Of a DNA stretch of 33,945 nucleotides, positions 32,379-33,945 are shown piece after piece (the stretch's first letter is position 1; every line of letters begins with the position of its first letter). A program made the position numbers and the translations under genes. The stretch comes from Flavobacterium sp. ACAM 123 (GTDB taxonomy: Bacteria > Bacteroidota > Bacteroidia > Flavobacteriales > Flavobacteriaceae). Below the pieces are notes generated by a model. It searched no databases and had not been told where the DNA came from. It saw only the letters and a list, made by a program, of their open reading frames with translations. Location: the NCBI RefSeq assembly GCF_000264055.1, contig NZ_AJXL01000040.1:1-33945 (forward strand), read 5' to 3'.

Positions 32379-32922
32379 TATAGGAGACAAAGTTTCAGTG
32401 CTGGACGAAGCCATAAATGGAGTGGTGGTATCAACTAAAGATAAAGAAGTTACAATAGAAACAGAGGATGGATTCATGATGACATTTTTTGTCAAAGAAA
32501 TTATTAAAGTAAACGATACCAGTAACTTAATGGATTCTATTAAAAGAATCAATAGAGATGAAATAGAAAAGGAAAAAGAGATCCCAAAACCGAGAAGTTT
32601 TGTAAAAGAACGCAAAGACAAGAACGAGAGAGCGGCACCGGAATTCGATTTACACATCGAAAAATTAGTACCAAACAAACAAGGTATGTCCAATTATGAT
32701 ATTCTAACTTTACAGTCTGAAACAGCCAAACGTCATATTGAATTTGCTATTCGTAACCGGATCCCAAAAATCGTTTTCATCCATGGAGTTGGTGAGGGAG
32801 TGTTAAAAGCGGAGTTAGATTTTTTATTAGGACGGTATGATAATATTGATTTCAGAGAAGGCAATTATCAAAAATACGGTCAAGGTGCCACCGAGGTTTT
32901 TATTAAACAAAACAGTAAATAA
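32371..32922 (+). CDS. Smr-domain protein (DUF2027-like)
   Basis: This is a 183-residue protein with an N-terminal beta domain (FNIGDKVSVLDEAINGVVVS), a charged linker and a C-terminal Smr domain: EFDLHIEKL and VFIHGVGEGVLKAEL, whose HGxGxG loop and DLH are the nuclease/nucleic-acid-binding signatures of the MutS2 C-terminus. An upstream in-frame ATG at 32320 exists, but it adds a Lys-rich stretch lying inside the preceding gene; the ATG at 32371 gives the usual MFNIGDKV start. Stand-alone Smr proteins bind or cut nucleic acid, including at stalled ribosomes in some bacteria; the role here is inferred. Confidence 0.9.
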   Translation: MFNIGDKVSVLDEAINGVVVSTKDKEVTIETEDGFMMTFFVKEIIKVNDTSNLMDSIKRINRDEIEKEKEIPKPRSFVKERKDKNERAAPEFDLHIEKLVPNKQGMSNYDILTLQSETAKRHIEFAIRNRIPKIVFIHGVGEGVLKAELDFLLGRYDNIDFREGNYQKYGQGATEVFIKQNSK

Positions 32923-32949
32923 AACTTTTTTTACGTTAATTAATACGAC

Positions 32950-33909
32950 TTAATTGGTCGTCAACAAATCACCGTAGACGTAATTATCACCCAATAGAAA
33001 GCTACTGTTTCCTTTCTTTAAAGTCACTTTTTTTAGTACGATAGTATGCTTAAAAGCGGTAGGACCATTTGTTGTTGTCGTTACTTCAATAATACCACTG
33101 ACACCGGTTACACCACTTAAGCCATTCCATTGTTGGTTTATTGTTGGTGTGGCTGGTGTTGTTGCCCCACAAAAATAATCGCCTGTTAGGAGTCCTGTAA
33201 ATAAGCGGTAGCTTAGTTTGTTTGATGTTGTACCAATGACTCCAGTTCGTGGGCTGTTTATAGCGGTTACTGTATTTACAATCAAACTTGGGTCGATGTC
33301 TAATGTCAATGCTTCGCTGCTAGTGTAATTATAAACTAAATTAGCGTTACTGCATTTCTCTACCGTTTTGTCAAAAAGAAAAGGTAAAGGAGTGGTGCTT
33401 GTTACATAATCACCAAAAGGAAAAGTTTCATATACTTGAGTTCCGTTGCTTTTTGCAAAAGTGACGTTCTTAAATACAATGTTATGATTATAGCCTGTAA
33501 TACGGGTACTGTTCTCCGCTTCATTTAACGTTTTTACCGCTGTCGTTAATATTTGTATTTTACCAGCAGTAGCATTCCATTGATCTGTTACGATCGGGGT
33601 CGCAGGGGCTATAGTTTCGCAAATATTGTTAGTAGCAACGACACCATCATAAAATCGGTACACTACGCGATTGTTGCTGTTGATGTCTATTGTGGTTGGT
33701 GCGTCAGCTGATGAAGCCTCGTTTACAAAAGAACTTCCTGGAATTTCAAGAAGTAGCGCTTCTTTTTCTTTTAGTTTGAAAATAATGTTATTTGTGGTGC
33801 AACTTGTGGTTGCTATATCTTCAAAGTTAATGTCTTCCTGAATTAAATTACCATCGTCGCAACCGGTTAATACTAACACAAAAATTAAAAGGCTTAAAAA
33901 TCTTTCCAT
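32950..33909 (-). CDS. Lipoprotein with two tandem copies of one domain
   Basis: This is a 319-residue lipoprotein with lipobox LTGC (Cys17). The mature part is a duplication: copy 1 (about 35-180) has EALLLEIPGS, RVVYRFYDG, APATPIVTDQWN, IQILTT and HNIVFKNVTF; copy 2 (about 187-315) has EALTLDIDPS, KLSYRLFTG, TPATPTINQQWN, IEVTTT and HTIVLKKVTL. Both start with a Cys and end in a GDY/VYGD-like turn. I do not recognise a named family. It is Ser/Thr/Asn-rich and likely displayed at the cell surface or periplasm. It is convergent with the Smr gene. Confidence 0.83.
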   Translation of the reverse strand: MERFLSLLIFVLVLTGCDDGNLIQEDINFEDIATTSCTTNNIIFKLKEKEALLLEIPGSSFVNEASSADAPTTIDINSNNRVVYRFYDGVVATNNICETIAPATPIVTDQWNATAGKIQILTTAVKTLNEAENSTRITGYNHNIVFKNVTFAKSNGTQVYETFPFGDYVTSTTPLPFLFDKTVEKCSNANLVYNYTSSEALTLDIDPSLIVNTVTAINSPRTGVIGTTSNKLSYRLFTGLLTGDYFCGATTPATPTINQQWNGLSGVTGVSGIIEVTTTTNGPTAFKHTIVLKKVTLKKGNSSFLLGDNYVYGDLLTTN

Positions 33910-33926
33910 GGCAAAATTTATTTCTA

Positions 33927-33934
33927 CAAAAATA
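33927..33934 (-). promoter_or_regulatory. -7 box (TATTTTTG) for the duplicated-domain lipoprotein
   Basis: TATTTTTG on the minus strand matches TAnnTTTG, about 18 nt before the ATG at 33909. The -33 region lies beyond the window. Confidence 0.4.
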
Positions 33935-33945
33935 GCTAAAAAATT

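Noticed and set aside
32127..32693. Minus-strand open frame of 188 residues opposite the Smr gene
   Set aside because: It overlaps the Smr gene and the small membrane gene, and its Ser/Ile/Phe-rich composition is typical of antisense reading.

Overview
The window looks like chromosome from a Flavobacterium-type member of the Bacteroidota. The basis is low G+C sequence, many flavobacterial families (DUF6048, DUF6452, DUF6095, DUF2752, a Smr-domain protein), several -7 boxes matching TAnnTTTG, a cell-surface protein with a type IX secretion (T9SS) C-terminal sorting domain, and Lys/Gln-rich signal peptides ending in a cut before Gln or Cys. I see no rRNA, tRNA, CRISPR array, integrase or intact insertion sequence.

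Layout. 1-5.5 kb (minus strand): a ZIP metal transporter, then murQ, a DUF6095 membrane protein, a pentapeptide-repeat protein, a DUF922 lipoprotein with an HExxH motif, a small lipoprotein and a TerC membrane protein. A small SAM methyltransferase at 4.7-5.5 kb is divergent from a THUMP rRNA methyltransferase at 5.6 kb. 7-10.2 kb: rlmD, DUF6452 lipoprotein and a DUF6048 outer-membrane-type protein, the last broken by a frameshift. 10.3-11 kb: a structured non-coding element and a decayed membrane-protein gene. 11-16.5 kb: a YbdG-like mechanosensitive channel, a secreted carboxypeptidase-regulatory-domain protein and a secreted CocE/NonD hydrolase. 16.7-20.6 kb: a decayed rraA gene beside the glyoxylate-shunt operon aceB-aceA, which has a perfect palindrome just upstream. 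21-23.6 kb: a Cys-containing lipoprotein, an SGNH hydrolase and an orphan sensor kinase. 24-28.8 kb: a giant T9SS-secreted repeat protein with six near-identical 234-bp HYR units and four reading-frame breaks. 28.9-33.9 kb: OsmC, a GNAT enzyme, the cysteine operon (serine acetyltransferase, then cysM) with a structured leader, DUF2752, a small frameshifted membrane protein overlapping a Smr-domain gene, and a lipoprotein made of two copies of one domain.

Functionally this is mostly housekeeping plus envelope biology: acetate/fatty-acid assimilation (aceBA), cysteine synthesis, rRNA methylation, peptidoglycan recycling and surface display. The most unusual feature is the number of disrupted genes: rraA, a membrane-protein gene at 10.5-11.0 kb, DUF6048, the HYR protein, and the small gene before the Smr gene. 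rraA and the 10.5-11.0 kb gene carry several lesions and look truly decayed. The others carry one or a few short indels, mostly in homopolymers or tandem repeats, and could be assembly errors. I found no convincing undescribed defence or mobile system.
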